DNA of 8,593 bases from an uncultured Holophagaceae bacterium (GTDB lineage Bacteria; Acidobacteriota; Holophagae; Holophagales; Holophagaceae). A model generated the notes under the pieces. That model saw only the letters and a program-made list of their open reading frames with translations, had not been told where the DNA came from and made no database searches. Position numbers and translations under genes: made by a program. Shown one piece after another: positions 1-6,846 of the stretch (positions within the stretch are counted from its first letter, which is position 1; every line of letters begins with the position of its first letter). The DNA lies in NCBI GenBank assembly GCA_903927605.1, contig CAIYNT010000202.1:1-8593 (forward strand), given 5' to 3'.

Positions 1-184
1 AGAAATTGAACATGAAGAAGGAGCCAAAGGCCGCATAGGCCCCGACCATGAAGAAGTCCCCATGGGCGAAGTTGATGAGGCGCACGATCCCATAAACCAT
101 GGTGTAGCCCAGGGCGATCAGAGCGTAGATCGCGCCCAGCTGGAGACCATTGACGATCTGCTGCGGACTGAAGATTGAGCCCAT
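1..184 (-). CDS. livH: LivH-type branched-chain amino acid ABC transporter permease (N-terminal part, runs off left edge)
   Basis: Inner-membrane permease subunit of a LivFGHMK-type ABC importer; only the first 61 codons are in the window. The visible protein starts [20 protein letters not shown] and continues through [20 protein letters not shown] and then [12 protein letters not shown]. This is the conserved first-helix region of LivH proteins ([23 protein letters not shown], then INFAHG). The ATG at 184 is preceded by AAGGAG at good spacing, so the start is secure. It lies 67 bp downstream of livK in the same direction, as expected for an operon whose remaining genes (livM, livG, livF) would be beyond the left edge. 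Substrate cannot be told from this fragment. Confidence 0.93.
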   Translation of the reverse strand, partial: MGSIFSPQQIVNGLQLGAIYALIALGYTMVYGIVRLINFAHGDFFMVGAYAAFGSFFMFNF

Positions 185-207
185 GCGGTGACTCCTTTTC
201 CGTATTG

Positions 208-230
208 AGGGGGGGCCACTGGCCCCCCCT
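208..230 (-). repeat. Perfect 10-bp inverted repeat between livK and livH
   Basis: A ten-base arm (AGGGGGGGCC) and its exact complement are separated by a three-base loop (ACT on the plus strand). In the livK-livH transcript this is a very stable GC hairpin about 20 nt after the livK stop. No U-run follows it on the minus strand, so it is not a classical intrinsic terminator. Intercistronic hairpins of this kind behind binding-protein genes are known to protect the upstream mRNA from 3' decay or to reduce read-through, giving more binding protein than permease. That role is inferred here. Confidence 0.75.
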
Positions 231-251
231 CTGAAACTCGAGTGCTAGTCC

Positions 252-1379
252 TTACGGGGCAACGGTGGTCTTGTAGACCTGCTGCCCGCCCTTGAGTTCG
301 ATGATGACCGCAGACTTCACGGGGTTGCGATCGCTGTCGAACTTCACCTGGCCGGTGACGACCTTGAGGTCGGTCTTGACCAGGGCACCCTGGATGGCGG
401 TGCCATCCGTGGAACCGGCGCGGCTGATGGCGTCCAGCATGATGTTGGCGGCGTCATAGGCCAAGGCCGCGAGGGCATCGGGAGCGGCATTGTATTTGGC
501 GGTGTACTTCTTGACGAATTCCTGGACGATGGGAGCCTTGTCTTCCTTGGCGTAGTGGTTGGTGAAGAAGCAGCCTTCCACTGCGGGGCCGGCGATTTCC
601 ACGAGCTTGGGGGAATCCCAGCCGTCGCCACCGATCATGGGGCCCTTGAAACCGAGTTCGCGGGCCTGCTTGGCCATGATCGCCACATCGCTGTAGTAGT
701 CAGAGATGTAGAGGACATCGGGCTTGGCGGCCAGCACCTTGGTCAGCTGGGCCTTGAAGTCGGAGGTTCCGGTGGCATGGCCCTCGAACCCGACGACTTC
801 GCCACCCAGGGCGGTGAACTTGGTCTTGAAGAACTCGGACAGACCCTTGGTGTAGTCGTTGCCCACATCAAAGAGGCAGGCGGCCTTCTTGGCCTTCAGG
901 TCGTCGAACGCGAACTTGGCGCCTACCGTGCCCTGGAAGGGATCGATGAAGCAGGCGCGGAAGACGAAGTTGCCCACGCCCGTGACCTTGGGATTGGTCG
1001 AGGCGGTGGCGATCATGGGGATCTTGGCGGCCTGGCAAATGGGAGCGCCCGCCAGAGAGACCTTGGACATGACCGTGCCGACGATGGCGCAGGCCTTGTC
1101 CTGTTCGATCAGCTTCGTGTAGACGGTGGCACCTTCGGCGGGGTCGCCCTTGTCATCGGCGAACACCAGCTTGACCTGCTTGCCAAGGACACCGCCCTTG
1201 GCGTTCCATTCCGCGACAGCCAAGTCATAGCCGTTCTTGGTGGAGACGCCAAAGGTGGCGGCCTCGCCCGTCAGCGGGGCGACGCCACCGAGGACGACGT
1301 CCTTGTTCTTGTCGCACCCCACGAAGGGCAGGATGGAGCCGATGGCGAGGCCCAATGCTGCTAGGGACATTTTTTTCAT
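252..1379 (-). CDS. livK: LivK-type ABC transporter substrate-binding lipoprotein
   Basis: Periplasmic solute-binding protein of 375 aa, a usual length for the Leu/Ile/Val-type family (Peripla_BP_6). The N-terminus MKKMSLAALGLAIGSILPFV ends in G-C at residue 22, a lipoprotein signal although the -3 residue (Phe) is not classical. The mature part begins VVLGGVAPLTGEAATFG, the family's opening beta strand and ligand loop. It continues with the FADDKGDP and IVGTVMS segments, IPMIATASTNPKVT, and late YDAANIMLDAI and GQVKFDSDRNP motifs. The ATG at 1379 has AGGAG six bases upstream. It lies 48 bp after the porin gene and just before livH, so all three are probably cotranscribed. The family binds branched-chain amino acids, other amino acids, amides or aromatic acids; the ligand here is unknown. 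Confidence 0.92.
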   Translation of the reverse strand: MKKMSLAALGLAIGSILPFVGCDKNKDVVLGGVAPLTGEAATFGVSTKNGYDLAVAEWNAKGGVLGKQVKLVFADDKGDPAEGATVYTKLIEQDKACAIVGTVMSKVSLAGAPICQAAKIPMIATASTNPKVTGVGNFVFRACFIDPFQGTVGAKFAFDDLKAKKAACLFDVGNDYTKGLSEFFKTKFTALGGEVVGFEGHATGTSDFKAQLTKVLAAKPDVLYISDYYSDVAIMAKQARELGFKGPMIGGDGWDSPKLVEIAGPAVEGCFFTNHYAKEDKAPIVQEFVKKYTAKYNAAPDALAALAYDAANIMLDAISRAGSTDGTAIQGALVKTDLKVVTGQVKFDSDRNPVKSAVIIELKGGQQVYKTTVAP

Positions 1380-1427
1380 GCAGTCTCCTGAAGGTTGATG
1401 GATAGGTTGGTTGTAGATGGCCAGGGT

Positions 1428-2789
1428 CTAGAAGAAGTTGGCGTGGAACACGAAATTGATGCGCTTCTGCGTGCCGGTATTGCCGTCGTTGACCAGGGCG
1501 CCAGCCGAGGTGTAGGTGTCGAAGGTCTTGCGGGTGCCCCACGCGTATTCAACGCCGCAGTAGTAGGTCTTGCTGATCTGGTAGAAGGTGTTGACCATGG
1601 CGTTGCTGAGGGTCTTGTTGGGCTGGCCGTCAGCGCCCCAGTAGTTGGGATTGAGCGAGCTCTGCATCCATTTGTTGAGCGTCATGCCATTGGAAGCGCC
1701 GGGATCGGTCATGCTGACCTGGCTGTAGATGAGGTTGCTGCGCCACTTGGCGTCCCAAACGTGGGTGTAGCCGACATGCCAGCCCAGGCCCTTCCAGAGA
1801 TCGATCTTCTTGCCATCGTTGATGGCGCTCTGGAGGATGCTGCCAAACATCATGCGGCCGATGCCATCGCCGCCTTCCACGGACCAGACGAAGGTGTCCT
1901 TCGCCACGTTGAAGTGCCCAGACAGCGCTGCGCCGTAGCCGGTGGCGTTGACGCTGGGCTGTGTGGTGACGGCAGTGCCGGTCAGGACTTCGTTCCCGCC
2001 AGTCTTGTAGGTGAGCATGACTCCACGGAGGGAGACGTGGCCCCAGCTGTCATTGTAGGTCCAGTTGGCATGGAAATCAGGCAGGTCCTGGTAGGAGTCG
2101 GTAGCATAGCCTTCGCCGGCGTCCTGGGAGACGACATGGCCCGAGTAGCCCTGGAACATGCGGTCGAAGGGGAATTCGGCAGCGATGGCGAGGGTGGAGT
2201 TAGAGCCAGTCTTGAAGGTGTACTGGAGCATGGGAATGCGCTCCAGGCAGGCCGAGGGAACGGCGTTGAAATCGACGGTGTCAGGCAGGGAGTCGCCGTC
2301 GAAGAAGGTGGACCAGGTCTGGCCGACGAGGAAGCCACCGAGCTGGACGTAGGCCTGACGAACGCGGAAGGTGTTGCCGTTGGTGGTCGTCGGCGAGGAA
2401 AAATTGCTGGGTGACGGTGAGTTGAAGTCACCTTCCAGCTTCGTGGTGACAGGGCCCAGGTCGGTGGGCGTTGTGGTGGTGATACCGAAGCGGGAGGTCC
2501 GGGCCGTCATGTACAGAGAGTTGTTCTTGGTGGCCGAGCTCTGCACGCCGGGGACCGGATGGTCGAAGGGCTGGGTGGGGAGGAAGGACGCCCAGTCGAA
2601 GTCGTCGATGTCGGAGTTGTGGGTGCCCATGTCGTAGACGCCGTTAAGCTCTGCGAAGCCGTAGATCTTCATGGTGGTATCGGTTCCGGGGACCTTGAAC
2701 ACCCCGGGTGCATCACCCGCCACCAGGGTGAATGGCAGCATCAAGAGTGAAGCTGTCAGCACGTTTTTCGTGAGGCTGGTTCTGTTCAT
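1428..2789 (-). CDS. DcaP-like outer-membrane porin
   Basis: Predicted 453-aa beta-barrel porin. It has a signal peptide (MNRTSLTKNVLTASLLMLPF then TLVA, cleavage probably after residue 24) and ends in Phe, the usual C-terminal signal for outer-membrane barrel assembly. After FKVPGTDTTMKIYGFAELNG come two blocks that recall the DcaP family: SRFGITTTTPTDLGP at 99-113 and, at about 141-174, FRVRQAYVQLGGF followed by LVGQTWSTFFDGDSLPDTVD. DcaP of Acinetobacter is a trimeric channel for dicarboxylic acids; this copy lacks the N-terminal coiled coil of that protein. The start at 2789 has AGGAG nine bases upstream; an open frame extends further upstream (to 2855) but has no better signal. Being first in a transcription unit with livK and livH, it probably supplies the same importer with substrate. 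Family assignment is from memory of motifs. Confidence 0.85.
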   Translation of the reverse strand: MNRTSLTKNVLTASLLMLPFTLVAGDAPGVFKVPGTDTTMKIYGFAELNGVYDMGTHNSDIDDFDWASFLPTQPFDHPVPGVQSSATKNNSLYMTARTSRFGITTTTPTDLGPVTTKLEGDFNSPSPSNFSSPTTTNGNTFRVRQAYVQLGGFLVGQTWSTFFDGDSLPDTVDFNAVPSACLERIPMLQYTFKTGSNSTLAIAAEFPFDRMFQGYSGHVVSQDAGEGYATDSYQDLPDFHANWTYNDSWGHVSLRGVMLTYKTGGNEVLTGTAVTTQPSVNATGYGAALSGHFNVAKDTFVWSVEGGDGIGRMMFGSILQSAINDGKKIDLWKGLGWHVGYTHVWDAKWRSNLIYSQVSMTDPGASNGMTLNKWMQSSLNPNYWGADGQPNKTLSNAMVNTFYQISKTYYCGVEYAWGTRKTFDTYTSAGALVNDGNTGTQKRINFVFHANFF

Positions 2790-2811
2790 AGGGGTTAGCT
2801 CCTGCGCAGAT

Positions 2812-2882
2812 GGCCACCCTTGCATGTGGCCTGGTTTGGGGGGAGATGAGCACACTCGGGACGAGTGGCCGGGGGGGAGATG
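2812..2882 (-). promoter_or_regulatory. Structured 5' leader of the porin gene
   Basis: Three symmetrical elements lie just upstream of the porin ribosome binding site. A perfect 6-bp stem (GGCCAC at 2812-2817 with GTGGCC at 2826-2831) ends 9 nt from the AGGAG. A perfect 5-bp stem (CACTC 2853-2857, GAGTG 2863-2867) sits further up. An exact 11-bp direct repeat, GGGGGGAGATG on the plus strand, occurs at 2838-2848 and 2872-2882. In the mRNA the repeats read CAUCUCCCCCC, so their CUCC could pair with the GGAG of the ribosome binding site. Control of porin translation by mRNA folding or small RNA is inferred from this layout only. Confidence 0.35.
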
Positions 2883-2921
2883 TTATGACCCTAATATTGC
2901 GGGGTGCAAATTTATTTGGTA

Positions 2922-2955
2922 ATTCTCGGTGGGAAGTGTATGACGTCCAAGTCAT
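2922..2955 (-). promoter_or_regulatory. Candidate porin promoter with overlapping dyad operator
   Basis: On the minus strand TTGGAC (2950-2945) and GAGAAT (2927-2922) are 17 bp apart, a plausible but weak -35/-10 pair. The -35 lies in the centre of a perfect dyad, ATGAC-N6-GTCAT (2940-2955), the size expected for a dimeric regulator. It lies about 130 bp upstream of the porin ATG in a locally AT-richer stretch, which would leave the structured leader inside the transcript. The -10 matches the consensus at only four of six positions. Confidence 0.28.
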
Positions 2956-3159
2956 CATTACAATTGAAACCTCCCTACAAGATTCCCAGGATCCTGTCCC
3001 GTTGTGACGATTGGCACTATTCATGGCCGGCACCGCGGACCCGTCCATGGATTTTTCGAGAACCTAACCTCAAACGCAGTACTCAGTGAGAACCTATTCC
3101 AACGCCTCTCGGTTCATAAAACAGCCAGGAATCAAATTCCAGTTTCAAGCTGGGTCTAG

Positions 3160-3455
3160 GACTACGTGAAACTGGTGTTGGCGCTCCGGTCACCACGATG
3201 CCGACTTTGTGGACGCCTACTGCGGGCCTGATGCTTGGAAGGCCGCTGCCGAGGCTGAGGCCATCCGCCAGGTCCGGCCGTCCATGTAGTCCGAAGCAAT
3301 CGTTGGAGCAACCCTGGCCCGACTGGATCATCCCCTCACTTTCGCGTGGAGTACGACACCGGCAAGTCCTGGTCCACTACCCTCTGCGTACTGACGAACA
3401 GGTCGCCCAGCGTTTGTGCCCCATCGACAAGTGCCGGAATTATATCCCTGGAGCA
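3160..3455 (+). pseudogene. Relic of a dead gene, 5' and pre-C-terminal pieces (DUF885-like putative metallopeptidase family)
   Basis: Three plus-strand frames encode pieces that read as one ancestral protein. DYVKLVLAL (3160-3186) is followed by one extra base and then GHHDADFVDAYCGPDAWKAA and AEAEAIRQVRPSM up to a TAG at 3287. Removing one C near 3187 joins them as LALGHHDADFVDAYCGP. After a gap come RVEYDTGK (3343-3366) and, in another frame, LVHYPLRTDEQVAQRL then CPIDKCRNYI (3369-3446). From memory these resemble the start (YVKL-x-LALG-x-HD-x-D-x-VDAYYGP) and the near-end (RYGLMSPE-x-A-x-QRV-x-FIDTYRSYVINY) of an uncharacterised bacterial family of roughly 500 aa that carries an HEGYPGHH motif. 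The middle, including that motif, is missing here. There is no start codon and there are at least two frameshifts and a stop, so it cannot be functional. Confidence 0.5.
3441..3450 (+). repeat. Left copy of 10-bp direct repeat flanking the lipoprotein gene
   Basis: TATATCCCTG occurs here and again at 3866-3875. This copy lies at the end of the first relic piece. The two copies bracket the small lipoprotein gene, so they may be a target-site duplication or the homology used in a rearrangement. Confidence 0.5.
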
Positions 3456-3467
3456 TTCGCCAACGCA

Positions 3468-3797
3468 TCAAGCAGCTGGTTCTCTGACAACGGGCGGAAT
3501 AATCACCGTCGTGCAACTCTTGTCCACAAGCTTCCCATCGGGCCCAAAGGTAAGCAGGACGGTCATGAAGGTTCCCCCTCCGACATTGGAGTGCGTTGTG
3601 GATTCCCACCTGACCACCGTGGTCCCAGCGGTGCCAGGGGCGCTGCGGGTGGGCTTGCCAAAGAGGGCCACGGCATTCTGAACAGTGGCGGTCCCCACAC
3701 TCAGCTGCCCCAGGGTGGCGCAGTCTACGGGTTTGACGCACCCAGCCAGAACCAGACAGCTGATGACTGGGACGGCCCTCGATAGAATACGGTTCAT
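3468..3797 (-). CDS. Small BamE/SmpA-like lipoprotein
   Basis: A 109-aa protein with a clear lipoprotein signal: MNRILSRAVPVISCLVLAGC, lipobox LAGC with the modified Cys at 20. The mature part (LSVGTATVQNAVALFGKP, then TVVRWESTTHSN and LLTFGPDGKLVDKSC) follows the SmpA/OmlA (BamE) pattern of 'G-x-T-x-x-x-V-x-x-x-FGKPT', a strand with an aromatic residue, and a final 'F-x-x-DGKL' strand. Family members sit in the cell envelope, and BamE itself assists barrel assembly; a specific role here is not known. GGAG is five bases before the ATG. It lies antisense between two relic pieces and is flanked by a 10-bp direct repeat, so it may have arrived by insertion. It has no operon partner. Confidence 0.8.
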   Translation of the reverse strand: MNRILSRAVPVISCLVLAGCVKPVDCATLGQLSVGTATVQNAVALFGKPTRSAPGTAGTTVVRWESTTHSNVGGGTFMTVLLTFGPDGKLVDKSCTTVIIPPVVREPAA

Positions 3798-3865
3798 GAA
3801 ATCTCCGTGGACGAAGCCGCGATGCGGCAGAGGTGGGGAGGTGCTCGCTTCTAACTGGGGTTCAA

Positions 3866-3890
3866 TATATCCCTGTTGCTGAGGAACAGG
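3866..3890 (-). promoter_or_regulatory. Right copy of the 10-bp repeat, with dyad and -10-like box upstream of the lipoprotein gene
   Basis: The second TATATCCCTG is at 3866-3875. It overlaps a perfect 6-bp dyad CCTGTT-N7-AACAGG (3872-3890). On the minus strand TATATT (3870-3865), reading toward the lipoprotein gene, resembles a -10 box, about 70 bp from its start codon. No good -35 lies 17 bp further up (GACCTG). The dyad would sit at about -12 to -35, where a repressor could act. Promoter call is weak; the dyad and repeat are exact. Confidence 0.3.
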
Positions 3891-3900
3891 TCTGACTTAG

Positions 3901-4038
3901 AGCGGCATCAACTACTATCTGGGCGAACCTTGTGCAGACCCGGATCGGCGGCGAGGTGGGACCGTGGCGGAGCCAAACCGGCGCTGGGCAATTTCCCTCG
4001 TTCTCCTCTCCAGTCCGCCGCTGCCCAGAGCGCTGGGG
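3901..4038 (+). pseudogene. Relic of a dead gene, C-terminal piece (same family as the relic at 3160)
   Basis: The plus strand here encodes GINYYLGE (3904-3927), then in another frame LVQTRIGGEVGPWRS (from 3929), then RRWA (3979-3990), and finally LLSSPPLPRAL (4003-4035). Read across the frameshifts this gives 'INYYLGE-LVQTRIGGEVGPWRS..RWA-x-F..LLSSPPLPRAL'. From memory this matches the usual C-terminus of the same family (YVINYNLGEDLVR.. RWA-x-FERLLSSPRLPSGL). Its beginning (I-NYYLGE) continues logically from the end of the left relic (DK-CRNYI). Four reading-frame changes in about 45 codons show long decay. The 460 bp between the pieces hold the lipoprotein gene. Confidence 0.45.
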
Positions 4039-4048
4039 CCCTGCGTGC

Positions 4049-4489
4049 TTACTCTGGGTCCCAGGCCTTCAGCACCTCCAGATAACGCTCAATGGCTTCG
4101 GGATTCGCCGCCTTCCTTGGGTGGATCGTGGCCGTACTGAGAATGGTCCCACCGTTGGGAGACATTTTCGAAAGGTCGCTGGACAGCACATTCCCTTCGG
4201 ACTTGGCCAACTGGGCCCGTTTAGCCCGGGAGTCGACGAGTACGCTTTTCAGCCAGATCGAGAATTTGCGCTTATCCAGGAAGACAGAATGGTACTCCTT
4301 GCAAAGTGCCGGCGATGGCTGAACGAACTGGACCAGCGCCTGTTTGATCTGTGTCGGAAATCGATAGGCAGGCTCCAGCAACTGGAACCCCCTGGGTGTT
4401 TCATACGACCAGGCAACCTTCGGCACAGGGGGTTTTGCATTCTGCGAGAGGAGCGGCAATGCGGCGATGAAGATGGCGAATATCCGCAT
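4049..4489 (-). CDS. Secreted hypothetical protein
   Basis: A 146-aa protein with an N-terminal signal peptide (MRIFAIFIAALPLLSQNA, cleavage near residue 18); GGAGAAG lies just before the ATG at 4489, supporting this start. The mature part is mixed hydrophilic with a Pro-rich beginning (KPPVPKVAW), one Cys and many Lys/Arg. No transmembrane segment or lipobox follows. I recognise no domain or catalytic motif. Its stop lies about 10 bp past the end of the plus-strand relic and there is no same-strand partner close by. It is probably real because of the signal peptide and ribosome binding site, but it is unassigned. Confidence 0.62.
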   Translation of the reverse strand: MRIFAIFIAALPLLSQNAKPPVPKVAWSYETPRGFQLLEPAYRFPTQIKQALVQFVQPSPALCKEYHSVFLDKRKFSIWLKSVLVDSRAKRAQLAKSEGNVLSSDLSKMSPNGGTILSTATIHPRKAANPEAIERYLEVLKAWDPE

Positions 4490-4685
4490 GGCTTCTCCGA
4501 ATCATTTCCGGATCATGGGCTTCAACCCGGGGTGATTCAACTACCCTAAAGCAGGTTAGGTGCCTCAGCCTAGACAGCCCCTCCGTCCCGGGAGGAGGAA
4601 GAATACGACCCGTCACCCACGATTTTGGTAAAAATATCGATCTTGATATCGCATGATGTGTTTTGTCATGGCGGAGATGGTCGAT
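4490..4685. other. Intergenic region between divergent genes; base composition changes here
   Basis: About 200 bp with no convincing gene. A short GC dyad (CCTCC 4580-4584, GGAGG 4591-4595) is present. Composition turns AT-rich at about 4620, marking the left border of the foreign-looking segment. Two direct copies of ATATCG (4634-4639 and 4646-4651) lie one helical turn apart just before the plus-strand gene. I see no clear -35/-10 pair, repeat junction or integrase site. Confidence 0.4.
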
Positions 4686-5444
4686 ATGGTGGCAATCACA
4701 TCGCGCAGCCTGGTCCACAACTTGAATGAGATAAAACGTCTCGAGAAGAACTATTTCAATCGTCTTGGGCCGAGCCAGGCAAATACCGTCAAGGCTTGTG
4801 GTCATGAATTGAATGCCTTGGCGTTGCATTACAAAAAATACGTAGCCTCACGGCGCCTGGGCATAGACAGCATGACTTGCAAAGAGATAGAAAATTATTT
4901 TGATAATATTGCCACAGCGATGGATTATTTACTCGAGTGCATCAAAGATCGACCCATGGCCATACATGATATCTATAATAGTTATGAGCATGGCCATACC
5001 TCGTGGTCTCATGATGGCTATAAACGTTCGTCTGATACGAATAATGTGATCATGCAATTATGGCACGACAGTTATGCAACCCATTGGCTACTGCCCAAAA
5101 GATCTGCTGTTTTGAATGCTGGGAATGGAAGTGCAGAGACTAAACAAACCCCAGAAAATCGCCTTGATGAACTGGCTCTTTTGACAAAACTGATGCGTAG
5201 ATTATCCAAGACCTACCAGGGACTTAAAACTCAACGTGGTTCTCAGGCGGATGAAAGGGCTTTGCCTTATGATGAAAAGGATGCATTGATTTACAATCTT
5301 GCCGAATTATTCAAAAAAAAGGCCAGGCCTGTGTTGCATGTGGTTGATATAGCCGCCTTGATCCATGAATGGGCTACGGGAGATCCGAATCCCCAGCAGG
5401 CTCAATTCATGGTCGCCTACAAGACATGGAAGAATCGGCCCTGA
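4686..5444 (+). CDS. Unrecognised AT-rich orphan gene, probably acquired
   Basis: A 252-aa soluble, mostly helical, basic protein starting MVAITSRSLVHNLNEIKRLE. Earlier in-frame ATGs at 4653, 4656, 4668 and 4677 exist, but only 4686 has a proper site (GGAG at 4673-4676, nine bases upstream). Visible segments are an N-terminal helical part with HELNALALHYKKY, a middle rich in His, Tyr and Trp (IYNSYEHGHTSWSHDGY and IMQLWHDSYATHWLLPKR), and a helical C-terminus (DALIYNLAELFKKKARP). There is no signal peptide or membrane segment. I recognise no family. Sample stretches of 60 bases counted by hand are 35-47% GC, against 70% for one in the response regulator. It has no operon partner and converges on the kinase gene with a 42-bp gap and no visible terminator. 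Confidence 0.75.
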   Translation: MVAITSRSLVHNLNEIKRLEKNYFNRLGPSQANTVKACGHELNALALHYKKYVASRRLGIDSMTCKEIENYFDNIATAMDYLLECIKDRPMAIHDIYNSYEHGHTSWSHDGYKRSSDTNNVIMQLWHDSYATHWLLPKRSAVLNAGNGSAETKQTPENRLDELALLTKLMRRLSKTYQGLKTQRGSQADERALPYDEKDALIYNLAELFKKKARPVLHVVDIAALIHEWATGDPNPQQAQFMVAYKTWKNRP

Positions 5445-5486
5445 CCTAAAATGGCCCGCGTTATTCCTGGCTGTTCGATCCGCAAC

Positions 5487-6773
5487 TCAAAATTGACCGC
5501 CTATCTGTGATTCGGTGCTTCTCCTATCCACGCCCTTGTGCAGATTCTGGTGGATGGGGAGGCGGATCTTGAAAGAACTTCCCTTGCCCGGCTCGCTGGA
5601 GACATGCAGGTACCCTCCATGTCCCTGGACAATGCCATATACCACCGAAAGGCCGAGCCCAGTCCCATGGCCCACCTCCTTGGTGGTGAAGAAGGGCTCG
5701 AAGATTCTTTCCAACGTATGCGGGTCCATGCCGCATCCGGTGTCCTCGATGGTGAGCAGGACACTGGGCTCCAGGAAGGGCTGATCGACCGCCCTCCGGC
5801 CGGGTTCCGCAGGCTGGAGCTGGATGAACAGGACTCCACCGTCAGGCTGCATGGCCTGGCTAGCGTTGATGCCCAAATTCATGATCACCTGGTGCAACTG
5901 GGAAGGATCTCCGAGAATCTGAATCCCTTTGGTCAGATCACTCCGCACTTGCACATTCCTGGGGAGTGTGGTCCGAAGGAGGCTTGTCACTTCCGTGACA
6001 AGGCTCGTGAGGTCGAATGGGGTCCATTTGTCATCCGAGCGACGGCTGAAATTCAAGATCTGCGCACTCAGTTCTTTGGCCCGCCCACCCACCTGCTGAA
6101 TGATCTCCAGCTTTCCCTGGATGGGGCTATCCGGTCCGATCTGCATTTCAATGAGCTCGGCTGCGCTGAGAATGGCGCCGATCAGGTTGTTGAAGTCGTG
6201 GGCCATCCCTCCTGCCAGCGCCCCGAGGGCATCCATCTTTTGCGCTTGGCGGAGATGACGGTCCTTCTCGACCTCAAGGGTGATATCCCTGAGTCTCACC
6301 ACCAGAGATTCGACCACACCCTCGCCATTGCGCACCGGGGAGACCGTCCCCTCGAATGTGATCCTTCTGCCGGTATAGGTCTTCAAGGAGGAGCGGCCTG
6401 TCCAGGCTTGTCCGGCGCGCGCCCGTTCCAGGGCTGTGGTCAGGATCGGGCATTCAAACAGGTCCAGGAATTTCTGGTTCGGAGTCCGGTGGCCGGGATT
6501 TCCGAATATCTGAGAGAAAACGGTATTGGAATAAAGGATGGCACCATCCCTGGCGTCAAGGATGGTGATGACCTCCATGACCTGATCGAGGGCAGAGGAG
6601 AGGCGCTTGCTTGTCTCCTCCAGTTGCCTCTTTTCGATCATGTCTCTGGCCACCGTCAAGCTCTCCCGATACCTGGAATCGCTGAGACTTGTGAACTTCC
6701 GCTGCCCTAACGGCATCAAGGGGTGAAGAGGACTAGGATGCCGAGAAGCGTTGCATAAGCGATTGGTACCCAT
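5487..6773 (-). CDS. Soluble PAS-domain sensor histidine kinase (NtrB-like)
   Basis: A 428-aa cytoplasmic kinase without membrane segments. A helical linker (41-65) leads into a PAS domain (about 60-165, ending in VVRLRDIT). The HisKA helix follows, with [20 protein letters not shown] and phospho-acceptor His192. The ATP-binding domain shows the N box ([15 protein letters not shown], 294-308), G1 (EDTGCGM, 343-349), F box (FEPFFTT, 358-364) and G2 ([13 protein letters not shown], 368-380). All key residues are present, so it should be active. The ATG at 6773 has AGGAG seven bases upstream; a second candidate at 6716 ([10 protein letters not shown], 409 aa) overlaps the stop of a short upstream frame as TGATG. 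No receiver partner follows it; the nearest regulator is the LytTR gene upstream, a type normally served by LytS-like kinases. The signal sensed by the PAS domain is unknown. Confidence 0.92.
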   Translation of the reverse strand: MGTNRLCNASRHPSPLHPLMPLGQRKFTSLSDSRYRESLTVARDMIEKRQLEETSKRLSSALDQVMEVITILDARDGAILYSNTVFSQIFGNPGHRTPNQKFLDLFECPILTTALERARAGQAWTGRSSLKTYTGRRITFEGTVSPVRNGEGVVESLVVRLRDITLEVEKDRHLRQAQKMDALGALAGGMAHDFNNLIGAILSAAELIEMQIGPDSPIQGKLEIIQQVGGRAKELSAQILNFSRRSDDKWTPFDLTSLVTEVTSLLRTTLPRNVQVRSDLTKGIQILGDPSQLHQVIMNLGINASQAMQPDGGVLFIQLQPAEPGRRAVDQPFLEPSVLLTIEDTGCGMDPHTLERIFEPFFTTKEVGHGTGLGLSVVYGIVQGHGGYLHVSSEPGKGSSFKIRLPIHQNLHKGVDRRSTESQIGGQF

Positions 6774-6846
6774 TCGAGTCTCCTGGATCTCAAAGCCTCG
6801 TGAACAAGCTGGGCAAGGAGGATCTCAAGATCTTCGGAAGAATAGA

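Noticed and set aside
555..1364. Long plus-strand open frame opposite livK
   Set aside because: It mirrors the codon bias of the livK gene, is Gly/Asp/Glu-rich without domain motifs, and lacks a credible ribosome binding site. The livK frame has a clear family match.
1395..2414. 339-codon plus-strand open frame opposite the porin
   Set aside because: Low-complexity Val/Gly/Ala/Glu sequence typical of antisense frames in GC-rich genes; the minus strand carries a recognisable porin with signal peptide and C-terminal Phe.
3198..3785. 195-codon plus-strand open frame spanning the left relic and the lipoprotein gene
   Set aside because: Only its VHYPLRTDEQVAQRL part is meaningful, as a relic piece. 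The rest is antisense to the lipoprotein and the whole has no family character.
3932..4549. 205-codon plus-strand open frame opposite the secreted hypothetical protein
   Set aside because: Its first 15 residues belong to the right relic. The remainder is antisense to a gene with signal peptide and ribosome binding site.
5538..6710. 390-codon plus-strand open frame opposite the PAS kinase
   Set aside because: The minus strand holds every kinase box in order; the plus frame has none and no start signal.
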